In this document: piece by piece, positions 32,301 to 37,179 of the stretch
Layout: the number at the start of each line of letters is the position of its first letter
Numbering within the stretch: position 1 is the stretch's first letter
Assembly (NCBI RefSeq): GCF_000934465.1
Contig: NZ_JXWY01000013.1
Span: forward strand, 1-37,179
From: Staphylococcus microti
GTDB taxonomy: Bacteria; Bacillota; Bacilli; Staphylococcales; Staphylococcaceae
Length of the DNA: 37,179 nucleotides
Direction of reading: 5' to 3'
The notes under the pieces: model-generated
What the model was told of the DNA's origin: nothing
What the model saw: the letters and a program-made list of their open reading frames with translations, nothing else
The model's database searches: none
Translations under genes and position numbers: made by a program

Positions 32301-33324
32301 TAGAATGCGTGCAAAAGACAAAACAACATCTGTAACTGTTGAACAAGGTAAAATGACGATTGCAAAGTCGAATGGAGATAAATTAGTCATAAATAACGAT
32401 GGTTTAAGAAGCTATAATGCGAGTGGCGCATTAAGGTTTAGAATAGAAGATGATTTTGTTACGACTGGTGCTTTAGGAACGCCGAATGAAACGGTTTATT
32501 TGGCGAGTTCACGAGAAGTGAGAGCGGTACACTATTCGTCTATTCCAGGTACTGGTAAGGTTGGCGATTATGCGTATACGCCAATTCGTGCGTCAGAATT
32601 TTATGGTAACCGATTCTCAGTCAATCACGGAACGCCGAATGTTCAAAACTTATACTTGTCTCCAACTGCAGGCGGCGAAGTCAGAGTGACGCATTATGAA
32701 ACGACAAATCTTTTTAGACCGATCCGAGCTCTAGAAGTATATGCGACTAGGGTTATTAACAACGCTGAAAATGGCACCAACCAAAATTTATTTTTATCGC
32801 CGACTGGCGGTGGAGAAGTGATCGTTACGGCACCTACGTCAGACACCGCATACAGAACGTTGCGTTGTAGAAGTGTTACGCTACATGGCGGCGATGGTAT
32901 TAGAAGTAACGTTCGCGGTAGTTTGTATATCGGTGTTGGTGGCTATGAGCTTGCTGTGACAAATAATGATTTTGGTGGCAATGGTAATCCTGTATACAAA
33001 AATGTTAGGGCGAAAGATTTTATTAAAGCGTCATCTGAACGTTTCAAAAAGGATATACAGCCTTGGGATTACAGCGTTTTGGACATTATTAAAAATGATG
33101 TACAGATTTATCAATATAAATACAAAGATGATGATTCTGGTTTGTTCCAACGTGGCTTAGTGCTAGAAAGAGAAACGCCTGCAGAATTTAAATCTGGCGA
33201 TGGTATTAACAGCTATGAAATGCAAACATGGACGTTGAAAGGTGTGCAAGAATTAGCGTCTGAAAATGATTTACTAAAACAAAGAATTGAAAAATTGGAG
33301 GCGATTTTAAATGAATCAAATTGA
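29347..33324 (+). CDS. Tail-tip protein: Tal N-terminus, repeats, S74 C-terminus
   Basis: A 1325-residue fusion. Residues 1-370 match the prophage tail endopeptidase/Tal platform. Residues 378-495 form a coiled coil. Two tandem 92-residue repeats follow (from ~497 and ~589; RVLKTDYD.LTGRLQTQ.NET...TVNGNKTLIT). Residues 676-830 look like a carbohydrate-binding beta-sandwich (LEPNTNYTIRYKY...VKATSWSPSPKDLA). A beta-rich stalk has a thrice-repeated PIRA/ALEVY-type motif (about 1070-1220). The end, from 1228, is a Peptidase_S74 intramolecular chaperone with the SSERFKKDI Ser-Lys motif that trimerises and self-cleaves, plus a terminal coiled coil. Host-receptor binding is its likely role. Confidence 0.9.
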   Translation: MIYLLNYKKELIKIIPEENFVSAYYEKEINGLYTCHLECPLFYKTNEGHLFNHKKWFDDAVFIGLFDKQKRFQIYKIHERVVQNEQLSVLGVHLFFDEAKAMDVIRDKRPNNIDAVTAVGLVFQNTGWEVADHDTTDLKSTTFYYVTPTEARKKIIETWNIEMDFGFVFDGKKVLSKELYIKKKLGSYTGKRFVYCNNILTIKQEQDSSEVFTAAIGRGKGEQVGDGYGRRINFADISWSTKGYKKPVNQDFIEITSATAQYGYYDDSLKSMKPRFAVVEFDDIEDKKVLADATYDWLIHNCVPKVSYSTTVAEIGALDLGDEVAIIYKQVGIAKRARVQKIKVNMLNYAASTIDLGDYQYFKQDKVQAKTNKKIEAIKVENEHYVTRLKREFDANYEVQRDYMQQLVAEVETRAEAQVEAAEGRMRETLEAQKQETDSHLNRFENALIPISTELDANKRSIELAASEVKALTNRFDENYRYLTMLDALANQNSAEITKTNAEIQKRVLKTDYDALTGRLQTQLNETTSTANGNKTLITEMKTNVNDLSRWKTEKGQSIDETIDGYQRKVWREDVDALGKLVSKNTADIKVTNSEIAKRVLKTDYDRLTGRLQTQINETESTVNGNKTLITEVQGDVNSLNTWKMAKGQQIDETIDSYQRKIWRDDLDALVYDNENLIAKDDIQSNVKLDLENYNDKGLFIIQTNSGLRDGVYITAEQLEPNTNYTIRYKYQKIDGELVAFGGIANAAFQRSASIFVDGKKGKRISYNYDDSVFVADDNDVHEVVYKFRTPSTLNKADRFGIYPNRGSNIIVTVKVSEFKLEKGVKATSWSPSPKDLARHVATIEQTAGTVKLQSDAIAKDYVKQSAVVVQTDGVLIGSKKYSGKEMASAIAVTPTNVDIITKKMRVTGDMQVAGDIKSLSLNAVYGDISKLRTNVLSANSVTASAIKSDLSMIDKLFSNDAQIGRLTSKSAFIKNIQAIDITAYRMRAKDKTTSVTVEQGKMTIAKSNGDKLVINNDGLRSYNASGALRFRIEDDFVTTGALGTPNETVYLASSREVRAVHYSSIPGTGKVGDYAYTPIRASEFYGNRFSVNHGTPNVQNLYLSPTAGGEVRVTHYETTNLFRPIRALEVYATRVINNAENGTNQNLFLSPTGGGEVIVTAPTSDTAYRTLRCRSVTLHGGDGIRSNVRGSLYIGVGGYELAVTNNDFGGNGNPVYKNVRAKDFIKASSERFKKDIQPWDYSVLDIIKNDVQIYQYKYKDDDSGLFQRGLVLERETPAEFKSGDGINSYEMQTWTLKGVQELASENDLLKQRIEKLEAILNESN
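30835..31386 (+). repeat. Two tandem 276-bp coding repeats in the tail-tip gene
   Basis: Unit 1 from 30835 and unit 2 from 31111, period 276 bp (92 codons). Shared runs include AATAAAACGCTCATTACTGA and the TATCAACGG/TATCAGCG region. They lengthen a coiled-coil shaft; unequal recombination could change the copy number. Confidence 0.85.
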
Positions 33325-33475
33325 ACGTAATTACGAGAAAGAAGTTATGTATTTACAAGATGAATTGAAAGTGTCGAAATCTAATGAAGCGATGTTAAGA
33401 GCTTTATTAGATGATGCGCTTGAAACGATTCAACAATTAAAAAACGATAAAAACGAGCCTGCTCCAAGCGAGTAA
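33311..33475 (+). CDS. Small coiled-coil protein after the tail-tip gene
   Basis: A 54-residue helical protein (NQIERNYEKEVMYLQDELKVSKSNEAMLRALLDDALETIQQLK) overlapping the tail-tip gene by 14 bases. The SD TTGGAGG lies inside that gene. Probably a tail accessory protein; function unknown. Confidence 0.65.
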   Translation: MNQIERNYEKEVMYLQDELKVSKSNEAMLRALLDDALETIQQLKNDKNEPAPSE

Positions 33476-33509
33476 GGCTATTTTTTATAAATTTTAGGAG
33501 GCATTTATT

Positions 33510-33815
33510 ATGACAAAATTTACGGAATATTACTTGATTGAGGTTGCAGAAAACGGCGAAAAATATCCACTTATCCAAAATTATAGTGGGAATGGTTTTA
33601 TCAGAAGTACAGTGTCAGACAACGCTTTTAAGTTTGAGTCGGAAGATGATGTAAAAGAGGCGTGCCGATTCCAAAATATGTTGTCGAAACTATTTAAAAA
33701 CGGTACAAAAACATATTATGTTAAGCAAGATGTACAGCGTACGCAATATACTGAGACGGGCGAAGTTTATGTTGAGCCGTCAATTGATCATGACGTTGAG
33801 GGGGCTACGGAATAA
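33510..33815 (+). CDS. Small late protein of unknown function
   Basis: A 101-residue acidic protein behind AGGAGG: YYLIEVAENGEKYPLIQNYSGNGFIRSTVSDNAFKFESEDDVKEACRFQ, an alpha/beta fold typical of small proteins between tail and holin genes in staphylococcal phages. Its stop overlaps the holin ATG. No catalytic motif seen. Confidence 0.65.
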   Translation: MTKFTEYYLIEVAENGEKYPLIQNYSGNGFIRSTVSDNAFKFESEDDVKEACRFQNMLSKLFKNGTKTYYVKQDVQRTQYTETGEVYVEPSIDHDVEGATE

Positions 33816-34300
33816 TGCTTGGTGCAGTTACAGTAAGCTTTACTGAAAGTGAAGCATTTAAAACGTTTATCTATGCCGGTGAACTTAGATTGCTATATTT
33901 CTTAATGATTTTGATGAGTATAGATATTATCACAGGTTTAGGTAAAGCATTAAAAAACAACAAGCTATGGAGTCGAAAATCACTGTTCGGTTACGCTCGT
34001 AAGCTGTTAATTTTTTGTATTATCGTACTTGCGAATATCATCGATCAAATTCTGGGTACGAATGGCGGGATTTTAGTTGTCACGATTTTCTTTTACATCG
34101 CCAATGAGGGACTTTCCATTGTTGAGAACTGTGCTGAAATGGGTGTGTTAGTCCCACAAGAAATTGCGAATAAGCTGGCAGTAATCAAAAATGAGAAAGG
34201 TACGTCAGTTACAACTGAAATTAAAGAAGAATTCAGTTCTAAGCACGCTCGTGTATTGGACGGCGATACAGCAGAAGTAAAGATTAAAATAGAAAAGTAA
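33815..34300 (+). CDS. Holin (phage_holin_4 family)
   Basis: A 161-residue holin. Hydrophobic spans at about residues 27-48 (LLYFLMILMSIDIITGLGKAL) and 66-110 (LIFCIIVLANIIDQILG; GILVVTIFFYIANEGLSI), with the family block NNKLWSRKSLFGYARKL between. The 50-residue charged C-terminus (KHARVLDGDTAEVKIKIEK) is cytoplasmic. It forms the membrane hole for the endolysin encoded 1.2 kb downstream. Confidence 0.93.
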   Translation: MLGAVTVSFTESEAFKTFIYAGELRLLYFLMILMSIDIITGLGKALKNNKLWSRKSLFGYARKLLIFCIIVLANIIDQILGTNGGILVVTIFFYIANEGLSIVENCAEMGVLVPQEIANKLAVIKNEKGTSVTTEIKEEFSSKHARVLDGDTAEVKIKIEK

Positions 34301-34369
34301 ATATGGTAAAATGATAAATGAGCAAGTTGGATAGATGGTGGCTAATCTCTTGAAAAAGGGGTGATGCCT

Positions 34370-34402
34370 ATGGTTATAGTTGTTGCTCCTGGAAAGGAGT
34401 AG
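34370..34402 (+). CDS. 10-residue leader peptide of the toxin mRNA
   Basis: ATG 34370 stands behind AAAAAGGGGTGATGCCT and encodes MVIVVAPGKE, ending one base before the toxin ATG context. The strong SD recalls the upstream start of SprG-type toxins, so it may regulate toxin translation by coupling. Confidence 0.4.
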   Translation: MVIVVAPGKE

Positions 34403-34403
34403 C

Positions 34404-34484
34404 ATGACAGATTATGAAATGCTGATGGTTGTATTAACAATCATTGGGTTAGTAATGATAAGTCAAAACAGCCATAAAAAATAA
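34404..34484 (+). CDS. Holin-like type I toxin (26 aa)
   Basis: A 26-residue membrane peptide behind GGAAAGGAGTAGC. The layout M-T-D-Y-E-M-L-M, a single span VVLTIIGLVMIS and a basic tail NSHKK match the putative holin-like toxin family (Hol_Tox; relatives of TxpA/SprG peptides). Such peptides depolarise the membrane and are silenced by an antisense RNA. It follows the holin but is probably a separate addiction module. Its mRNA would end at 34638-34671. Confidence 0.75.
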   Translation: MTDYEMLMVVLTIIGLVMISQNSHKK

Positions 34485-34614
34485 CCATCTAGCATATACT
34501 TTGGTTTGGTAACTAGATGGTTAAAACATTTTTATCCAAGCCACCGTCTTTTTAACGGGCTCAATGTGAGGGGGTATGTGGGGAGCATGCCCTCTTGCAT
34601 TTTTAATTTATCAT
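34475..34614 (-). ncRNA. Candidate antisense antitoxin RNA
   Basis: On the minus strand the stretch from ~34614 contains the block GAGCCCGTTAAAAAGACGG at 34563-34545, which I associate with antitoxin RNAs of this toxin family. A stem AACCATCTAG/CTAGATGGTT (34522-34483) followed by ATTTTTTAT then ends it over the toxin stop codon. A -10-like TATAAT lies at 34626-34621; no clear -35. Pairing would cover the 3' part of the toxin mRNA. Confidence 0.55.
34483..34522. terminator. Terminator at the 3' end of the toxin gene
   Basis: Perfect 10-bp stem AACCATCTAG/CTAGATGGTT. The minus strand is followed by ATTTTTTAT, the plus strand by AAAACATTTTT, so it serves the antisense RNA best. Confidence 0.7.
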
Positions 34615-34637
34615 ATTGTGATTATAATATCAACTTT

Positions 34638-34671
34638 AACCGTCATCTATTTAATTAGGTGGCGGTTTTAT
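34638..34671 (+). terminator. Terminator of the toxin/late transcript
   Basis: AACCGTCATCT pairs with AGGTGGCGGTT (two G-U pairs) and is followed by TTTATATT. It lies only a few bases before the SD of the BppU-like gene. Confidence 0.65.
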
Positions 34672-34687
34672 ATTGGAGGCGTATTTA

Positions 34688-35491
34688 ATGAAGAAGAATG
34701 TTTTAAATTTGACAAATTTAGGTGACGGAAATCGTATCAAGCAAGGAGATAAATCGAAGATTAAGTTTCAGCTTTCGGATGGGAATTCTGAGAATTTGAA
34801 TCTTGAAGGTAGTGCCACAATCTACCTGAAAAAGCGTGACTATGTATATAAGTATGAAACTGAAGTCAATAGCAATACTGTTGATTTACGTATCACGGAT
34901 GTTATTCCGGCCGGCACGTACACGGTCGAAGTAGTTGCAAATGGCTATGTGTTTCCAAGCGACAATGCCGTTAAAATTGATGTGACGCCTAGTGTGTTAG
35001 GTAATTCTATTGAAATGGCTAAAAGTACGAATGTATTCAATGATGCAGTAATTGAAGCTATTGAAAACGATTATGCGAATCGTTATGGAGAACTAGATGT
35101 AATGTTCATAAAGTGGCATGACAACTATTTCATTTGGCCTTTAGCCTTTTCAAAGAAAGAATGCACGGAAGATGATTATGACAAATGGAAAAAAGAGAAG
35201 CAGGAACATGTGCAGTCTTTAATTACTCAAAGGCAACCTAAAAACTCTGAACATTTTTACGAGATTACAAGAATTTTATTCGCACGAACGCCTTTCCCAG
35301 TGGTTCTAACAATTAGCGAAAAAGATAAACCTTTTGAGACGTATTATTTTGAAAACAACTTTATGTTGCCTTACAGCTACATCCCTTATGACTTTGACGG
35401 ACATATTAAAGTTCAATACATGTATAACGGAGAAGCAATTGAACAAAATTCAGTGAAAGTAAAATACATTGATGAGAGTCCTGCTGAATAA
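34688..35491 (+). CDS. BppU-like baseplate upper protein
   Basis: A 267-residue protein from ATG 34688 (GGAGG eight bases upstream; TTG 34673 unlikely). Residues 1-130 match the BppU N-terminal family: GDGNRIKQGDKSKIKFQLSDGNSENLNLEGSATIYLKKRDYVYKYE...ITDVIPAGTYTVEVVANGYVFPSD. The C-terminal half (residues 130-267; WHDNYFIWPLAF, FARTPFPVVLTI, YIPYDFDGHIKVQYMYNG) is unknown and aromatic, possibly a receptor-binding domain. Unusual place: after holin and toxin, behind a terminator, not with the tail genes. Confidence 0.75.
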   Translation: MKKNVLNLTNLGDGNRIKQGDKSKIKFQLSDGNSENLNLEGSATIYLKKRDYVYKYETEVNSNTVDLRITDVIPAGTYTVEVVANGYVFPSDNAVKIDVTPSVLGNSIEMAKSTNVFNDAVIEAIENDYANRYGELDVMFIKWHDNYFIWPLAFSKKECTEDDYDKWKKEKQEHVQSLITQRQPKNSEHFYEITRILFARTPFPVVLTISEKDKPFETYYFENNFMLPYSYIPYDFDGHIKVQYMYNGEAIEQNSVKVKYIDESPAE

Positions 35492-35523
35492 GTAGGACTC
35501 TTAATTTATAGGAGGAATTTATT

Positions 35524-36477
35524 ATGACAAAAACTAGAATTGGAACATGGAACGGTGTACCCGTCTATACAGACTTTTTGCCTTTCGGAACACGACGCAC
35601 GGGTCAACGATTAGTGAGTGGTAACCCTAAATTTGCGGTGTTCCACGACACAGGCAACCCTAACTCAACAGCACAACAGAATGTAAACTACTACCGCAAT
35701 ACTTACAATATCGGTTGGGATGCAACAGCGTCTGCTCATATCTTTGTAGATGATGTAGAATGTATCATTTGCATTCCGGTTACAGAAAAAGCGTGGCACG
35801 TACTATACAATACGCCGATTGATAACAATTGGTATGGTGATGATGCCAATGACATTGCGTTTGGTTTAGAAGCTTGTTACTTCTCTGACAGAGCACGCAC
35901 ACGTAAATCATTAGACAATGCTTGTCGTATCATGGCGGCTTTATGTAATTCTTGGGGTATTAACCCCCGTAACCAAATGCCGGGTCATCAAGAGATTCAA
36001 TATGATAAGCAAGATCCTGGTAATATTTTAGCGGCAGCAGGTTATGGTCGACATGATATGTCTGTTATTGACAACTTAGTCATTAAATACATGAAAGGTG
36101 ACGCACCTGTTAAGAAAGTGGCACCAACAGTTAAAGCACCAATCAAAGGTAGACCGCCACAAACTGTTTGGAATTGGCAAGGTACTTTCACAGCACATAA
36201 AACAAATACAGAGCCTATTGTTGTACGACGTTCTTATGGTTTAGACGAAGACCGAGTAGGAGAAGAGTCATGGATTTATCCAGGTCAATACGTAGATGTT
36301 GTACAGGTTATAAAGGATTTAAAAAATAATCTTTGGTGGATTGGCTTTAAATACACGGCAGATGGTGCTAACAAAAAAGATACATTCTTTATGCCTATTG
36401 GACCAATCAAAGACAAGCAACAGAAGATCAAAAATGAGAAAGAATTGTGGGGTATATTGAAAATTAATAAATATTAA
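35524..36477 (+). CDS. Endolysin: amidase plus SH3b cell-wall binding
   Basis: A 317-residue peptidoglycan hydrolase. Residues 35-175 form an Amidase_2 domain with zinc ligands His41 (FHDTGN), His155 (GHQEI) and Asp164 (DPGN), plus His72 (ASAHIFVDD). A linker rich in Lys/Pro follows. Residues 205-315 are an SH3_5 binding domain (WNWQGTFTAHKTNTEPIVVRR...GEESWIYPGQYVDVVQV...WWIGFKY). No CHAP domain and no signal peptide, so it depends on the holin. SD AGGAGG. Confidence 0.95.
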   Translation: MTKTRIGTWNGVPVYTDFLPFGTRRTGQRLVSGNPKFAVFHDTGNPNSTAQQNVNYYRNTYNIGWDATASAHIFVDDVECIICIPVTEKAWHVLYNTPIDNNWYGDDANDIAFGLEACYFSDRARTRKSLDNACRIMAALCNSWGINPRNQMPGHQEIQYDKQDPGNILAAAGYGRHDMSVIDNLVIKYMKGDAPVKKVAPTVKAPIKGRPPQTVWNWQGTFTAHKTNTEPIVVRRSYGLDEDRVGEESWIYPGQYVDVVQVIKDLKNNLWWIGFKYTADGANKKDTFFMPIGPIKDKQQKIKNEKELWGILKINKY

Positions 36478-36483
36478 AAACTT

Positions 36484-36516
36484 AGGGTGGCTGTAATGGT
36501 CACCCTGTTTTTTTGT
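36484..36516 (+). terminator. Terminator after the endolysin
   Basis: AGGGTG (36484-36489) pairs with CACCCT (36501-36506), followed by GTTTTTTTTG. Marks the end of the late operon. Confidence 0.85.
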
Positions 36517-36658
36517 TTTGAAAGACACTTGAGAGCAACATGTTACAATCATTGTTAAAAAACTAAAAAAGTTGAATAATACTAATAAATATTAACAAAA
36601 AGAGGAAAAATTAATCGTAACTATTGCGTATGAAATGAAAAGATATTATAGTTATTTG
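36517..36658. other. AT-rich spacer, nothing recognised
   Basis: No coding frame or strong hairpin. Near the end TTGCGT (36624-36629), 17 bp and TATAGT (36647-36652) could form a promoter for the RNA region downstream. Confidence 0.4.
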
Positions 36659-36758
36659 TGAAGAAAGGGGTATCTATCCAACTCTTTCTCGCTAACTAAA
36701 ACTCTTTATCGTCAAGTTAGTTCTTTTGTAGTAAAAACTATATACAATTAGGAGTGGA

Positions 36759-36857
36759 TTGTATAGCCCGGCAGAGGCCTTATATCTGACTGTTGGTCCC
36801 GCAAGAGACATCTTCTTGCCTCCACTCACATACATAATCTCTACTCGCTTAAGTTAG
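36759..36857 (+). CDS. Possible 32-residue peptide (TTG start)
   Basis: TTG 36759 stands four bases after AGGAGTGGA. The frame encodes 32 residues beginning LYSPAEALYLTVGP and ending STRLS. It overlaps the alternative RNA helices of this region, so the conserved-looking stretch may be RNA structure and not protein. No family known to me. Confidence 0.25.
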   Translation: MYSPAEALYLTVGPARDIFLPPLTYIISTRLS

Positions 36858-36892
36858 ATTTTAGTACTCTGTAATTTTAAGTATGAATAATA
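36857..36892 (+). CRISPR. Solitary CRISPR-repeat-like sequence, locus B
   Basis: GATTTTAGTACTCTGTAATT followed by TTAAGTATGA. It differs from the remembered SaCas9-type repeat at two of the first 29 positions. Bases 36857-36879 are the exact reverse complement of 6751-6773. A terminator begins 12 bases after it. No array. Confidence 0.62.
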
Positions 36893-36904
36893 TGCTTATT
36901 CTAA

Positions 36905-36934
36905 AGCCGTACCTTAACTGGTGCGGTTATTTTT
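36905..36934 (+). terminator. Terminator after locus B
   Basis: CCGTACC (36907-36913) pairs with GGTGCGG (36920-36926), with flanking pairs AG/TT, followed by ATTTTTG. Same order repeat-then-terminator as loci A and C. Confidence 0.75.
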
Positions 36935-36948
36935 GTGCAAAAAAGTTG

Positions 36949-36978
36949 AACCCCACCTGGTAAATAGGCGGGGTTTTT
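36949..36978 (+). terminator. Second terminator near the right end
   Basis: AACCCC pairs with GGGGTT and CCT with AGG across one mismatch, followed by TTTTTAA. It would protect the attachment region and host tRNA from phage transcription. Confidence 0.7.
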
Positions 36979-36992
36979 AAGGGCAAAAATTA

Positions 36993-37012
36993 GGGGACGT
37001 CTCGGGGACGTT
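36993..37012. promoter_or_regulatory. Integrase arm-type site, right copy 1
   Basis: GGGGACGTCTCGGGGACGTT, identical to the copy 41 bp further right and one base different from the left copy at 55-74. Confidence 0.75.
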
Positions 37013-37033
37013 TTTTAACTGTTCAGCTTTTCT

Positions 37034-37053
37034 GGGGACGTCTCGGGGACGTT
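37034..37053. promoter_or_regulatory. Integrase arm-type site, right copy 2
   Basis: GGGGACGTCTCGGGGACGTT again, start-to-start distance 41 bp (about four helical turns), so both copies face the same side of the DNA in the integrase complex. Confidence 0.75.
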
Positions 37054-37100
37054 TAGCACAAAATACGATATTCAACGATTTTTAGCGAAATACAACAAAA

Positions 37101-37141
37101 CCCCGTTATATCAGTGTTTGTGTTCACGAGATATAACGGGG
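37101..37141. repeat. Inverted repeat near attR
   Basis: CCCCGTTATATC (37101-37112) and GATATAACGGGG (37130-37141) are exact inverted repeats around a 17-base loop, 22 bp from attR. No U-run follows on either strand, so it is not a standard terminator. It may be an excisionase or host-factor site, or a cruciform. Confidence 0.6.
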
Positions 37142-37163
37142 TATTAACGAAATATAAGCAATT

Positions 37164-37179
37164 AACGGAAACGGAGGGA
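37164..37179. repeat. attR: attR core (right attachment site)
   Basis: Exact copy of attL. On the minus strand it would complete the 3' end of a tRNA-Ser gene lying immediately to the right of the window, so integration leaves that tRNA intact. Confidence 0.93.

Larger units (their letters stand above)
36659..36935 (+). ncRNA. Candidate RNA B region: structured RNA ending in repeat-like segment
   Basis: From a possible promoter at 36624-36652 to the terminator at 36905-36934. Inside, TATACAAT (36741-36748) pairs perfectly with ATTGTATA (36758-36765), placing TAGGAGTGG in the loop. Alternatively GAGTGGA (36752-36758) pairs with TCCACTC (36821-36827); the two are mutually exclusive. CAAGA/TCTTG closes a hairpin at 36802-36818. 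The CRISPR-repeat-like segment follows at 36857-36892. Boundaries are uncertain. Confidence 0.5.

Noticed and set aside
36741-36830. T-box or known metabolite riboswitch
   Set aside because: No T-box sequence, specifier loop or known aptamer core seen; no metabolic gene follows.
36993-37053. GGGGACGT repeats as tmRNA fragments or type III CRISPR repeats
   Set aside because: The octamer recalls the 5' end of staphylococcal tmRNA, but the repeats are short, phased and occur on both prophage flanks, fitting integrase arm sites.
36478-37163. Virulence or toxin genes at the right end (PVL, enterotoxin, IEC-like)
   Set aside because: No coding frame of suitable size; only RNA elements, terminators and attachment sites.

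Overview
The window is one complete temperate siphophage genome, integrated as a prophage and cut out exactly at its ends. A 16-bp direct repeat, AACGGAAACGGAGGGA, forms the first (1-16) and last (37164-37179) bases. Read on the minus strand it looks like the 3' end of a tRNA-Ser gene (T-stem, acceptor strand, G discriminator), which would lie just right of the window. The low G+C, the codon use and many staphylococcal-phage families (RinA/RinB, dimeric dUTPase, DUF771, DUF3310, YopX, HNHc, SPP1-type portal) point to a Staphylococcus host. I cannot fix the species.

Layout. 1-2.95 kb: lysogeny genes, mostly on the minus strand (integrase with a LexA-type box, a TM2 membrane protein, a CI-like LexA-fold repressor). 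3.0-6.7 kb: Cro-like switch with paired operators, antirepressor, a second small HTH/ImmA-like module and small early genes. 6.9-15.5 kb: recombination and replication (Gp157, ERF annealase, SSB, HNH nuclease, replisome organizer with internal iterons, helicase loader, DnaB, VRR-NUC) and accessory genes, ending with dimeric dUTPase. 15.5-16.5 kb: RinB, RinA and the late control region. 16.6-33.5 kb: packaging, head and tail genes, ending in a 1325-residue tail-tip protein with an S74 chaperone-protease end. 33.5-36.5 kb: holin, type I toxin-antitoxin locus, BppU-like protein, amidase endolysin. 36.5-37.2 kb: gene-poor right end with RNA elements, integrase arm sites and attR.

The most unusual signal is three separate sequences resembling the direct repeat of the staphylococcal type II-A (SaCas9-type) CRISPR system as I remember it. 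They lie at 6738-6773 (minus), 16424-16459 (plus) and 36857-36892 (plus). None is in an array and there is no cas gene. In each case the repeat-like sequence is followed, in the same orientation, by a Rho-independent terminator. Two copies share 23 identical bases. The set suggests phage-encoded solitary-repeat RNAs that could bind host tracrRNA or Cas9, that is, RNA-type anti-CRISPR or regulatory guides. This is inference and needs comparison with host repeats and RNA data.

Other candidate RNA genes: a ~305-nt minus-strand RNA at 5064-5370 whose promoter overlaps the operator of the HTH/ImmA module; a ~90-nt RNA at 1243-1333 divergent from the integrase; and a type I toxin mRNA with antisense RNA at 34.3-34.7 kb.

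Stretches over 300 bases without a long gene are 1127-1491 (promoters, LexA box, small RNA), 5042-5419 (minus-strand RNA candidate, operator) and 36478-37163 (RNA elements, terminators, arm sites).
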